31,789 nt of DNA. It comes from a virus. Where the stretch lies: IMG/VR virus record IMGVR_UViG_3300020118_000203, positions 1 through 31,789 of that record; one strand, 5' to 3'. This document shows positions 6,282 through 13,242 of this stretch, piece after piece (the first letter of the stretch is position 1; each line of letters starts with the position of its first letter). The notes below the pieces were generated by a model. The model was not told the DNA's origin and made no database searches. It was given only the letters and a program-made list of their open reading frames with translations. The position numbers and the translations under genes were made by a program.

Positions 6282-6862
6282 TTGGCGGCGACCTCCTCGA
6301 CCTGCTTCTTGCCCCTGAACCATGATGCGATCCCGAGGATCGGAGTGACCACCGCCAGAAGGGCGGCCATTGCCCCCAGCATCCCGGGGATGTATTGAAG
6401 CATCTCGGGCTTCCCTCCCCAGAACATGACTGAGGCGTAAGCCCACGCGATAGTCAGGGCGAGGACCACTACCGTGAGGGCCACCGCGAAGCCTACCGCC
6501 GGACGCCAGGCATAGGTCACGAAGTGCTCGGACTTCGCTTCCGCCTGCATCGTGAGGTTGACGTCGGCCGCATTCTGGACGGCGAGCTGGTTCAGGGCCT
6601 CGACATCTTTGAACCCGAGCGCCTGCATCTGGATGGCGAAATCCTGGTCGGCCTTCTTGAGCAAGAGAAGCTGATCGGGGCTCGCACCCTCGACCGCTCC
6701 CTGGAACGCAGCCTTGTCCTTCTCCGGGTCGCCCGTGCTCGCGAGTCCGAACGCCTTCAAGCCCACATTGACGGCGGAGCCGACGAGCGGGCCCCCGAGG
6801 GCCGAGGCAATCCAGGGGGCTACGCCCGCGATCTTGCCGATGATATCTCCGAGATCCATCAT
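6278..6862 (-). CDS. Holin, GTA_holin_3TM-like
   Basis: The 194-residue protein has a Gly/Ala-rich N-terminus, a charged helical middle (DPEKDKAAFQGAVEGA...KKADQDFAIQMQ) and then YAWRPAVGFAVALTVVVLAL and further hydrophobic segments, ending in a basic WFRGKKQ tail. This order, and the xRPAVG motif before the membrane region, match the GTA/phage 3TM holin family. The protein should form the membrane lesions that let the endolysin out. ATGA overlap upstream and downstream shows tight coupling with the two other membrane genes. Confidence 0.8.
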   Translation of the reverse strand: MMDLGDIIGKIAGVAPWIASALGGPLVGSAVNVGLKAFGLASTGDPEKDKAAFQGAVEGASPDQLLLLKKADQDFAIQMQALGFKDVEALNQLAVQNAADVNLTMQAEAKSEHFVTYAWRPAVGFAVALTVVVLALTIAWAYASVMFWGGKPEMLQYIPGMLGAMAALLAVVTPILGIASWFRGKKQVEEVAAK

Positions 6863-7182
6863 GCCTCCAGCTGGTGCTGCGTCCTCGCATGGATCGCGGC
6901 GAGGAGGCTATTGAAGATTCCGAGCTTATAGAGGAGCATCGATATTACACCATTGACGAGACCATCCCTGAGCCAGGTCAAGACGTCGGAAGGTGGAACC
7001 GGGATGAGCGCCATCACCGAAGCGGCAAACGTGATTGCGACCGCTACAATGAGCGTCTGGATCGCCATCGCCTTATCGACGGCGTGTGTCCAATGGGCCG
7101 CGATCCAGCCCGAAATGACGAAAGCCGGGCCGCCAGCCACCAGGAGCGAGAGAACGAATGACGTGAGATCAAAGGGCTGCAT
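6859..7182 (-). CDS. Small multi-span membrane protein, putative holin/antiholin
   Basis: Three hydrophobic segments lie at about residues 7-28, 40-62 and 74-93 of 107. The start is ATG 7182, preceded by AGGAG. It overlaps the 3TM holin-like gene by ATGA. A second holin-type protein beside the main holin often modulates lysis timing, but nothing in the sequence proves that role here. No family is recognised with certainty. Confidence 0.6.
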   Translation of the reverse strand: MQPFDLTSFVLSLLVAGGPAFVISGWIAAHWTHAVDKAMAIQTLIVAVAITFAASVMALIPVPPSDVLTWLRDGLVNGVISMLLYKLGIFNSLLAAIHARTQHQLEA

Positions 7183-7211
7183 AATATTTTCTCCTATGTT
7201 TTTTCATGTTT

Positions 7212-7607
7212 TCAGACCATGGGCCTCTCATGGACTTCCGGAGCATCCGGGACCCAACGGCCTGAATGTAGAACCAGGGGCTTTTCGATTTTCATCCTTC
7301 CGAGCTCGGTATTGGAGACGACCATGATCGTTCCGCCCGAGGGCATTCGTTGCCCTTCCTCCCAGGTATAGATATAGAAGACTGTGACCCAGATATTCTG
7401 ACGGGTAATGCGGCCGCGGCGGCCATCGATGACGACGGCATCGTCGACATTGTAGGTCTTCCCCATTTTCCAAAAGGCCCCTTCGATCGCGCGGCTGACC
7501 GTGTTTCGGATCGCAGCGAGGAGGAAAAGGGTGATGATGAACCACCATGCCCGATCGAGGACGACGTTGATGACCGCCTTGAGGAATTCAAGCTTATCGT
7601 CGGCCAC
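7212..7607 (-). CDS. MscS-like single-span membrane protein
   Basis: The start is GTG 7607 (GTG GCC GAC GAT). The 131 residues hold one transmembrane helix (about 15-34, AWWFIITLFLLAAI) and then a segment like the MscS beta domain: GKTYNVDDAVVIDGRRGRITRQNIW (50-73, written here as one strand pattern around VDD, GRRGRI), VTVFYIY and GGTIMVVSNTELG (91-103). The MscS order 'GD x V x I x G x x G x V ... G x x x x V P N' is recognisable. The pore-lining helix bundle and the large C-terminal cage of full MscS are missing. It sits in the lysis cassette between small membrane genes. A regulator of lysis or osmotic response is possible; function is not shown. Confidence 0.6.
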   Translation of the reverse strand: MADDKLEFLKAVINVVLDRAWWFIITLFLLAAIRNTVSRAIEGAFWKMGKTYNVDDAVVIDGRRGRITRQNIWVTVFYIYTWEEGQRMPSGGTIMVVSNTELGRMKIEKPLVLHSGRWVPDAPEVHERPMV

Positions 7608-7704
7608 GTCGTTTCCAGGAGCGATATTCCAGCCAGGCTATCACCAGGACGAGCGCGACGCCACATGCTACCCAGAATATGGCCCAGCACAAAAGGAGCT
7701 TCAT
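7594..7704 (-). CDS. 36-aa single-span membrane peptide
   Basis: ATG 7704 overlaps the upstream stop (ATGA). The 36 residues form one hydrophobic helix (LLLCWAIFWVACGVALVLVI) followed by a basic tail (YRSWKRRGRR), so the topology should be tail-inside. The stop (7594-7596) lies 14 nt inside the MscS-like gene. Size and position suggest a lysis accessory factor, but there is no family match. Confidence 0.55.
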   Translation of the reverse strand: MKLLLCWAIFWVACGVALVLVIAWLEYRSWKRRGRR

Positions 7705-8591
7705 TTGAGGTTCTTGACTTGGGCAACGAGCTGGTTGCCGGTCTTGCCTGCGAGCAAGGTATCGTTCCTCGTACCCTGCCAGATATAGAAGCCATAGGAT
7801 GTGAGGATCGGTTCATAGTAGAAGACGAGGTAGTAGTGATCGTTCCCACATCCGCCGCACTCTCGGATATTCCCGGCATCGTTCGGAGTAATCTCCACGA
7901 TATAGAGCCCGGTGCTATCGGTGATCGCTACGTTGAAATACAGATCCCATTGACCGGCCCACATCGTATCGTTTGAAAAAGGCTTGAAGCAATGGAGGGT
8001 GGGAAGGCATGACGTTTCAAATTCAAACGAAGGCGATTCGTTCGGCCCAGGTTTATATCCGATCCAGACCTTGTGTACGGTCCCGTCCGCATAGATCTTG
8101 CCGACCTTGATCTCGACGAAATTCACCATGAGTGCCGAGTCGTCAGTGAAAAATACATTGGGGGAGGAGGCAACGAAGTAGAACGGGCAACTATATTGTG
8201 CATGATGGGCGTCTATACCACTAATGTCGTCGCCCAGGACCCGGGGAGAGTTCCATTTGTTCCCGGGCAGGAGGATCCCGATGTCGCCATAGACGACGCC
8301 CATGGGAATGCTTATTCGTCCCTTCATCGGAACCATGACGAGAACGGTATCCCTGCCCGGGTGCCCCGTGAAATGGTCATGCTCATCGACTGTGTCAACG
8401 ATGGCAATCGCGGGGGTCGTCGGCTCCGTCGGCTGCTTTGCCTTCTCGCATCCCGGGAATCTCAACACTCCGAACACGCCCAGGATAATCACCAGCAGTA
8501 TAACCGCCACGATCACCAAGACGATAGCCCACTTCATATGCTTATCGTCCACTTTACCGTGAAAATGGAAATGAGAGCCTTCATCGGTCAT
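7701..8591 (-). CDS. N-terminally anchored protein, unknown function
   Basis: The start is ATG 8591, with AAGGAG overlapping the TAA of the previous gene; a longer frame to 8657 is rejected. Of 296 residues, the first 20 are His-rich (HFHFHGKVDDKH), then one long transmembrane helix follows (about 20-43, VLVIVAVILLVIILGVF). The remaining 250 residues look like a beta-rich extracytoplasmic domain containing a CGGCG motif near residue 250 and several aromatic strands. It separates tail-fibre genes from the lysis cassette. No homologous family is recognised. Confidence 0.65.
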   Translation of the reverse strand: MTDEGSHFHFHGKVDDKHMKWAIVLVIVAVILLVIILGVFGVLRFPGCEKAKQPTEPTTPAIAIVDTVDEHDHFTGHPGRDTVLVMVPMKGRISIPMGVVYGDIGILLPGNKWNSPRVLGDDISGIDAHHAQYSCPFYFVASSPNVFFTDDSALMVNFVEIKVGKIYADGTVHKVWIGYKPGPNESPSFEFETSCLPTLHCFKPFSNDTMWAGQWDLYFNVAITDSTGLYIVEITPNDAGNIRECGGCGNDHYYLVFYYEPILTSYGFYIWQGTRNDTLLAGKTGNQLVAQVKNLK

Positions 8592-8601
8592 TTGGGTCTC
8601 C

Positions 8602-8964
8602 TTATGCCTGTGGGGCAACAACTGCCCCGAATAAAAGGACGTCCACGTGGTCTCCATTGCAGTTGAATCCGAACTTTACAAATCGCTCGCCGGATGACTT
8701 GAGGCTCCCGGGGAGCGAGCCGAATACGCCATTGGCGCAATTGTCGGGCGAGAACGACAGACCATCTCCCATGCTATCAAAGTTCTCCCCGTCACTGCCG
8801 CAAAACTGCTGAACCCCCACGCCCGTCTCCGGAGACATGGGCCCGAGGGCGAATTGAAAGACGACCTGATCGATGTCGGGAAGCGCCTGGGTATCAATCA
8901 CATCCGTGAAAATGTAATCCTCCCTCGTCATGCGCTCGGCGACGAGCTTTCCAATGATGTTCAT
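8602..8964 (-). CDS. Tail-tip region protein, unknown function
   Basis: The 120-residue protein begins MNIIGKLVAERM, has no leader or membrane helix, and looks beta-rich with many Gly, Asp and Phe residues and three Cys. The ATG overlaps the stop of the exported protein upstream (ATGA). Position at the end of the fibre genes suggests a small virion or fibre accessory protein. No family is recognised. Confidence 0.65.
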   Translation of the reverse strand: MNIIGKLVAERMTREDYIFTDVIDTQALPDIDQVVFQFALGPMSPETGVGVQQFCGSDGENFDSMGDGLSFSPDNCANGVFGSLPGSLKSSGERFVKFGFNCNGDHVDVLLFGAVVAPQA

Positions 8965-9584
8965 GGGTTAGTTTCTCCGGTAATTTTGTCCGTCACAATT
9001 CCGCCATAGGAGGTTTGAGCGTGATGCTCAAGGGAACCGATCACCTGCTTTTTCTTTGTTGCCGGGAGGGTATAAAAGACGGTAATGCGGAAGGCGTCTA
9101 CGCTTAGGGTTTGTGTATTGTCATTCGATGCGCTGCTGAACCTGCCACCAAAACCAGATGAGTTAATATCTGCTGGGGCCCAGGGAAGAGAGAACAGGGT
9201 ACCATCCCCGCCAACCGACATCCACGTTAGTGTAGTAGACACGGTTATGGTTAGAACATCCCCGTTGCCGGCGCCACCCTGCAAGACCCCTATACCCTGA
9301 GACGTCTCTCCAGCAATAGAGCTCTTACATTTCACCTCTGACTGTATCCCCGTAATTGTTGCCGTTCCGGGAATTGAAAACCCGAAGGCATCTGACCATA
9401 GTTCGTTCCCCACCCCAGCGCCAGTGGCACAAGTAGCGAACACACCGTCTTCAACCTGGGCGTTACTTGCATTTGCCCACGTTATATCTCCGGTGCCGTC
9501 AAAGGCATGTGTAGAAAACAACGGCCCCTGCGAGGTCCCCAGGAGCGCGAACGCGAGAAGGGCAATCCAGAGATTCTTCATCAT
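8961..9584 (-). CDS. Exported beta-rich virion-type protein
   Basis: The 207-residue protein opens with a Sec-type leader (MMKNLWIALLAFALLGTSQG). The body carries a layout common in phage virion proteins: W-A-NASNAQVEDG, then ...GFSIPGTATITGIQSEVKC, T-rich strands, and a late SVDAFRITVFYT strand. This jelly-roll-like pattern occurs in tail-fibre and surface proteins of many phages, normally without a leader. It overlaps the neighbouring genes at both ends by ATGA. Either export is real or the leader-like stretch has another use. Confidence 0.7.
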   Translation of the reverse strand: MMKNLWIALLAFALLGTSQGPLFSTHAFDGTGDITWANASNAQVEDGVFATCATGAGVGNELWSDAFGFSIPGTATITGIQSEVKCKSSIAGETSQGIGVLQGGAGNGDVLTITVSTTLTWMSVGGDGTLFSLPWAPADINSSGFGGRFSSASNDNTQTLSVDAFRITVFYTLPATKKKQVIGSLEHHAQTSYGGIVTDKITGETNP

Positions 9585-10657
9585 TGCCTTGTCTTTGTCA
9601 GGAGAATCTGAACGGCAATATTGGTCGGGCTTCCCGAGGGTGCATTGATGACGACGAGCAGAAGATCACCAATATTGAGTGTCTGGTTCTGATCCGCGTT
9701 TCCCGTCGTCCAGTTCCCCGGATAGCCCGTCACGCTCGTCGCGAACACGCTCGTCGCCTTTGTCCGCACGACCGTCCCCGATCGGGATCTGAGCACATTG
9801 ACAGAGTCGCTCGTTCCTCCTTTTATCTGCACCTGAATCTGTGCAACGCTCATGCCCGAGGCCCAAACATAGATCGGAAGCGTATCGGCAGCAGTCGGGG
9901 AAGGGAATTGCGCGGGTCCGACGCGGAGGGAGTCGGTGTAAGTGGCGATATAGTTCTTGGCGGCGAGCGCGGCCTTTGAGATGAATATGGTATTGGTATC
10001 GTTCCGCTTCGCCGTGCCATTGGTATCCGATGGAATCAGATATGTTCCGCTTGCCTGTTTTGTATTCAGATTCGCCTTTGTGGCCACGAGTGATACTGTA
10101 TCAAGGCGCTTCAGCATCCCGGTCGTATCTGAGGGAACGAGGTAGGTCCCCGCAGCTTGCTTGCCCAGTAATCCCGCCTTCGTAGCGATGTAGGTATTCG
10201 TATCTGCCCTTTTCGCAACGCCGTTCGTATCAGATGGAACGAGGTACGTTCCCGAGGCCTGTTTGCTGGCAAGGTCGGTCTTGGTCGCGAGCTTACCGGC
10301 TGTCGTGTCCGGCGCGATGATACCGGTGGACGAGTTATAGGTCGCATATCCGGCCACACCAATATCCGATCGAACGACGGAGGCCGGGACCGTTCCGGCA
10401 ATGCGGGAGGAATCCGGGGTGAGCTGCCCGTTCGACTGATTGTAGAGCAAGCCCGGCTGGACAACGAGCTGGGTATTCTGGATGAAGCCGCCGACGTCCG
10501 CAAAGTTGTAATCTCCGGAGGCCTTCACCACATCGCCCGTTCTTGTGAAAACAGAAATCACGGCGCCAGCGCCCCCGCCAGTCGTGGGCTTACGGAGATC
10601 CTGCGCCTCGAGAGAGGTCGCAAGTATGAGGAGAAGCATGATTGCCAAGGTTTTCAT
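9581..10657 (-). CDS. Tail fibre protein with leader and 34-aa repeats
   Basis: The start is ATG 10657 with GAGG upstream. The 358-residue protein begins with a leader (MKTLAIMLLLILATSLEAQ, cleavage likely before Gln19), then the fibre motif VFTRTGDVVKASGDYNFADVGG (36-57, two halves around GDVV). Three tandem 34-residue repeats follow, starting at Gly136, Gly170 and Gly204 (GTYLVPSDTNGxxKR). The C-terminal 110 residues form a beta domain that may bind receptors. Fibre proteins with such repeats are trimeric shafts. The leader is unexpected for a virion protein. Confidence 0.75.
   Translation of the reverse strand: MKTLAIMLLLILATSLEAQDLRKPTTGGGAGAVISVFTRTGDVVKASGDYNFADVGGFIQNTQLVVQPGLLYNQSNGQLTPDSSRIAGTVPASVVRSDIGVAGYATYNSSTGIIAPDTTAGKLATKTDLASKQASGTYLVPSDTNGVAKRADTNTYIATKAGLLGKQAAGTYLVPSDTTGMLKRLDTVSLVATKANLNTKQASGTYLIPSDTNGTAKRNDTNTIFISKAALAAKNYIATYTDSLRVGPAQFPSPTAADTLPIYVWASGMSVAQIQVQIKGGTSDSVNVLRSRSGTVVRTKATSVFATSVTGYPGNWTTGNADQNQTLNIGDLLLVVINAPSGSPTNIAVQILLTKTRQ
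9947..10252 (-). repeat. Three 102-bp tandem coding repeats
   Basis: The three 34-codon units of the fibre shaft share GTYL(V/I)PSDTxG, (A/L)KRxDT and xxKQA(A/S) or related positions. They lie in one frame without gaps, which suggests duplication of a shaft module. Confidence 0.7.
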
Positions 10658-10670
10658 CGCGGGGTCCTCT

Positions 10671-11000
10671 TCAGTAAGCCAAATAGCTGAAATGAATCGT
10701 CCCGGCGCTCGACCAGAATCGGGCCCAGCCGGCAGCCGAGACCGGCAGTGATAGGACCTGTCCTTGGCGGATCGGGAAGCGATGGCCGGCCGTCGTGTCG
10801 TTCCGCCAGGCATACCAGAGGATGGCGGATCCGGAGGTCTCATCGTTACTCACGAGCATATGATAGACCGGTGTGACGAACCCGATCGAATCTTTCGTCG
10901 TTCCGACCGAGGTTGTATCGGCGTAAAGGGTATTGCTCTGAGCCCGGGCGCCCGCGCAGAGCGCGAAGGCGAGGATAACTATGAAGAATATTCGTTTCAT
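10671..11000 (-). CDS. Small exported tail-region protein
   Basis: The start is ATG 11000, preceded by AAAGGAG; a longer frame to 11237 lies inside the next gene's shadow and is rejected. The 109-residue protein has a typical leader (MKRIFFIVILAFALCAGARA, cut before Gln) and a beta-rich body (SNTLYADTTSVGT...WYAWRNDTT...AAGWARFWSS). It lies between two fibre-type genes that also have leaders. No family is recognised; a fibre cap or baseplate surface protein is plausible. Confidence 0.7.
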   Translation of the reverse strand: MKRIFFIVILAFALCAGARAQSNTLYADTTSVGTTKDSIGFVTPVYHMLVSNDETSGSAILWYAWRNDTTAGHRFPIRQGQVLSLPVSAAGWARFWSSAGTIHFSYLAY

Positions 11001-11026
11001 CTGTGGTTCTCCTTTTGTTTTCTCTG

Positions 11027-12478
11027 TCAAGATTGCCCTCCGACATAGAAGGTGCTCGTCGTGTTCCATTCGATCGTCGTGCTCGATGCGCCTGTGACGC
11101 TCAAACTGACCGTCGAGCCCGAGAGCGTGAAGGTGACACTCCAGCCCGTTCCGCCCGACCCATCGTGGATCGTGGTGGTCGAACCCTGTTGGAGCGCCGA
11201 GCCGCTTGTGTTGTAGAAAGTTCCCGAGACGATCCACCCGGCAGCATTATTGAGGCCGCCTGAGACGTTCTTGCCGGCGGTGACGAATGCCTGCCAGACT
11301 ACGAGCTGGTTGCTACTGACTGTGGCCGAGAGGAGCGTCGTCTGCGTGGCATCGGTGGTCTGGACTTTCTGCTGGATTCCATAGGTGGCCGGCGAGGTGC
11401 CGCTGGTGCCTGTCTCGAAATACCAGACCTTATTGCCGAGCGTACCCTGCTTCGTATGCAAGCGCGCGAGAGTCGAAGTCGGGAAGCCGATCGCCACATC
11501 CCCGCTATTCTCATTGATCAGCATCGGATTGCCCTGGCCGATTTGTGTCTGGCTTCCCGAGGCGGCCGCGAGGATCAGATTTCCGGAGGAGGTGAGCTTC
11601 GTCGCAGAGATGAATGCATTGGCAGTCAGAAGCGAGCTGAAGGTCTTCGCTCCGGCGATCGTCTGGCTTCCTGTCGTCACGAAGCCCCGTGCCGAGGCGC
11701 TTGCATCGGGGATAGCGAAGGTGTGCGTCGTGCCTGAGGATGAGATCGTGAAATCTGTTCCGGTCGTCGCAGTTGCAAAGGTCTGCGTCGCCCCTGTGAG
11801 CGTGTTGAGGGTCATGATGCCGCCGGATGAGGGCGTCACCCAGGAAGTATTGGAGCCATCCGTCTGCAGCTGCTTGCCGGAGTTTCCGCCCTGGGAGGGC
11901 AGCAGAGCGTTGAGCGCCGCATTCGCGGTGACTTGCCCGGTCCCCCCATTCGCGATCGGGAGCGTTCCCGTGACTCCCCCGTTGCCTGAAGTCCCCAGGT
12001 TGATTGCCGGCACATCCGCCCCTACCATCAGCCGAAACGTGGGAAGGCCGCTCGAGCCATTCGGGGCCGCGAAGAACTTGTTCGCCGCCTCTGAAGCCCA
12101 AGTGACCGTGAACGTGCCCGTCGTCGTCACCGGGGAGCCGGAGACGGACATCTCTGAGGGGACGACGAGAGCGACGGATGAGACCGAGCCACCCCCGGCG
12201 CCGGAAATCTCAACATAGGTGCCGTGATCAATGACGGTCGTCGCGCCGGTCCCGAGGAGTTGCTTGATGACGTTCTTCGATCCTATGACATAGAGCTTCA
12301 CATGAGAGCCGGAGGCATTAGTAATGCTATCGAGCTTGAAGAGATCCATCCACATGCCCCGGGACCCGTTCCACATCCACACCATCCCCGGCCTGGGAGC
12401 TGGCTGGGAGGATGCTATGGAGGAAATCGCAAAAACGGCGAAAAGACCTATGGAGATGGTATAGAGGATCTTCTTCAT
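11027..12478 (-). CDS. Tail fibre protein with N-terminal leader
   Basis: The 483-residue protein starts with a leader ([20 protein letters not shown], then IASSQPAP) and contains classic fibre elements: [20 protein letters not shown] near 95-115, [10 protein letters not shown] near 172-181, and a Gly/Ser/Thr-rich beta shaft with [13 protein letters not shown] and [19 protein letters not shown] motifs. The C-terminal 120 residues (from about 365) look like a receptor-binding beta domain. The ATG overlaps the stop of the discoidin-like gene (ATGA). Fibre identity is firm; the leader is the odd feature. Confidence 0.8.
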   Translation of the reverse strand: MKKILYTISIGLFAVFAISSIASSQPAPRPGMVWMWNGSRGMWMDLFKLDSITNASGSHVKLYVIGSKNVIKQLLGTGATTVIDHGTYVEISGAGGGSVSSVALVVPSEMSVSGSPVTTTGTFTVTWASEAANKFFAAPNGSSGLPTFRLMVGADVPAINLGTSGNGGVTGTLPIANGGTGQVTANAALNALLPSQGGNSGKQLQTDGSNTSWVTPSSGGIMTLNTLTGATQTFATATTGTDFTISSSGTTHTFAIPDASASARGFVTTGSQTIAGAKTFSSLLTANAFISATKLTSSGNLILAAASGSQTQIGQGNPMLINENSGDVAIGFPTSTLARLHTKQGTLGNKVWYFETGTSGTSPATYGIQQKVQTTDATQTTLLSATVSSNQLVVWQAFVTAGKNVSGGLNNAAGWIVSGTFYNTSGSALQQGSTTTIHDGSGGTGWSVTFTLSGSTVSLSVTGASSTTIEWNTTSTFYVGGQS

Positions 12479-13242
12479 CGGGTTGCGAGCTGCTCCTTCA
12501 TGGTGATCTTATCAAACTGGTTGAGGTTCGCCCGGAAGAGCTTCGTCGGGTCGATATCGATATCGAGAGAGACAAAGTATGCGGTGCTTCCCGTGTCCTG
12601 AAAATAGAAGGGGCGCAGACGCCCTCTGACCTTCTGGAAAAAGACTTGAAACGCGGCCAGGGTCGCATCGTCGAGCCCGGGCTTCAGGAATGTGATCTGC
12701 CAGGAGAGCCTTCCACCGAAGACCTGGCTCGCCCTCACCGTCCCATCGAGGGCGATCTCCTCGGATGTCTGATATTTGGCATTCGTGACGTTTGCTGGGA
12801 AGTCGTAGGGAAATCCGAAGTCGAGTTTCTTCCCGAGATAGAGGGCTCCGAGCTCCGGCGCCTGCGCGAATGGGGTAATAAAAAGCCGCCAATACCTCGC
12901 GGTATGAGCTCCAAAGGTCGTGAAGAAGGGGCTCCCCGCGGGCGAGGGGCTTCCAATGACACTCGTAGCGGTGAACCAGGTCGAGTTGTCGGAGGAATAT
13001 TGGAGCTCGGTCGGCACATTCCCCGTATGTAGGTTCGACTTCTGGAAAGCGATGCAATCACACTCGACCGCGGTGCCGAAGTCGATCGTGAGCGTCTGGG
13101 CGGCGGTCGAAGCCGTCTTCCAGGTGTCGGTCCCGATATAGGTCGTGAGATTCGACAGCGGATGACCTGCAACAGGAGTCTGGCTCGAGGACAGAGAAGA
13201 ATAGGTCGAAAGATCGACGGCGAGGAAGATGGGGTTGCTCAA
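12475..13242 (-). CDS. Tail-tip protein with discoidin-like N-terminal domain
   Basis: The start is TTG 13242, overlapping the previous stop (TTGA); upstream residues of the longer frame belong to the shadow of the larger gene. Of 255 residues, about 10-125 resemble an F5/8-type C (discoidin) domain: [50 protein letters not shown] and ARYWRLFIT. Such domains bind glycans or lipids. The C-terminal half ([13 protein letters not shown]... RLRPFYFQD) resembles siphovirus minor tail proteins that attach the tip. It has no leader, unlike the fibre genes that follow. Confidence 0.7.
   Translation of the reverse strand: MSNPIFLAVDLSTYSSLSSSQTPVAGHPLSNLTTYIGTDTWKTASTAAQTLTIDFGTAVECDCIAFQKSNLHTGNVPTELQYSSDNSTWFTATSVIGSPSPAGSPFFTTFGAHTARYWRLFITPFAQAPELGALYLGKKLDFGFPYDFPANVTNAKYQTSEEIALDGTVRASQVFGGRLSWQITFLKPGLDDATLAAFQVFFQKVRGRLRPFYFQDTGSTAYFVSLDIDIDPTKLFRANLNQFDKITMKEQLATR

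Noticed and set aside
6284-6890. Arg/Gly-rich 248-residue minus-strand protein reaching 6144
   Set aside because: Most of it is the shadow frame of the holin genes; only its last 45 residues (6144-6281) make a credible small gene.
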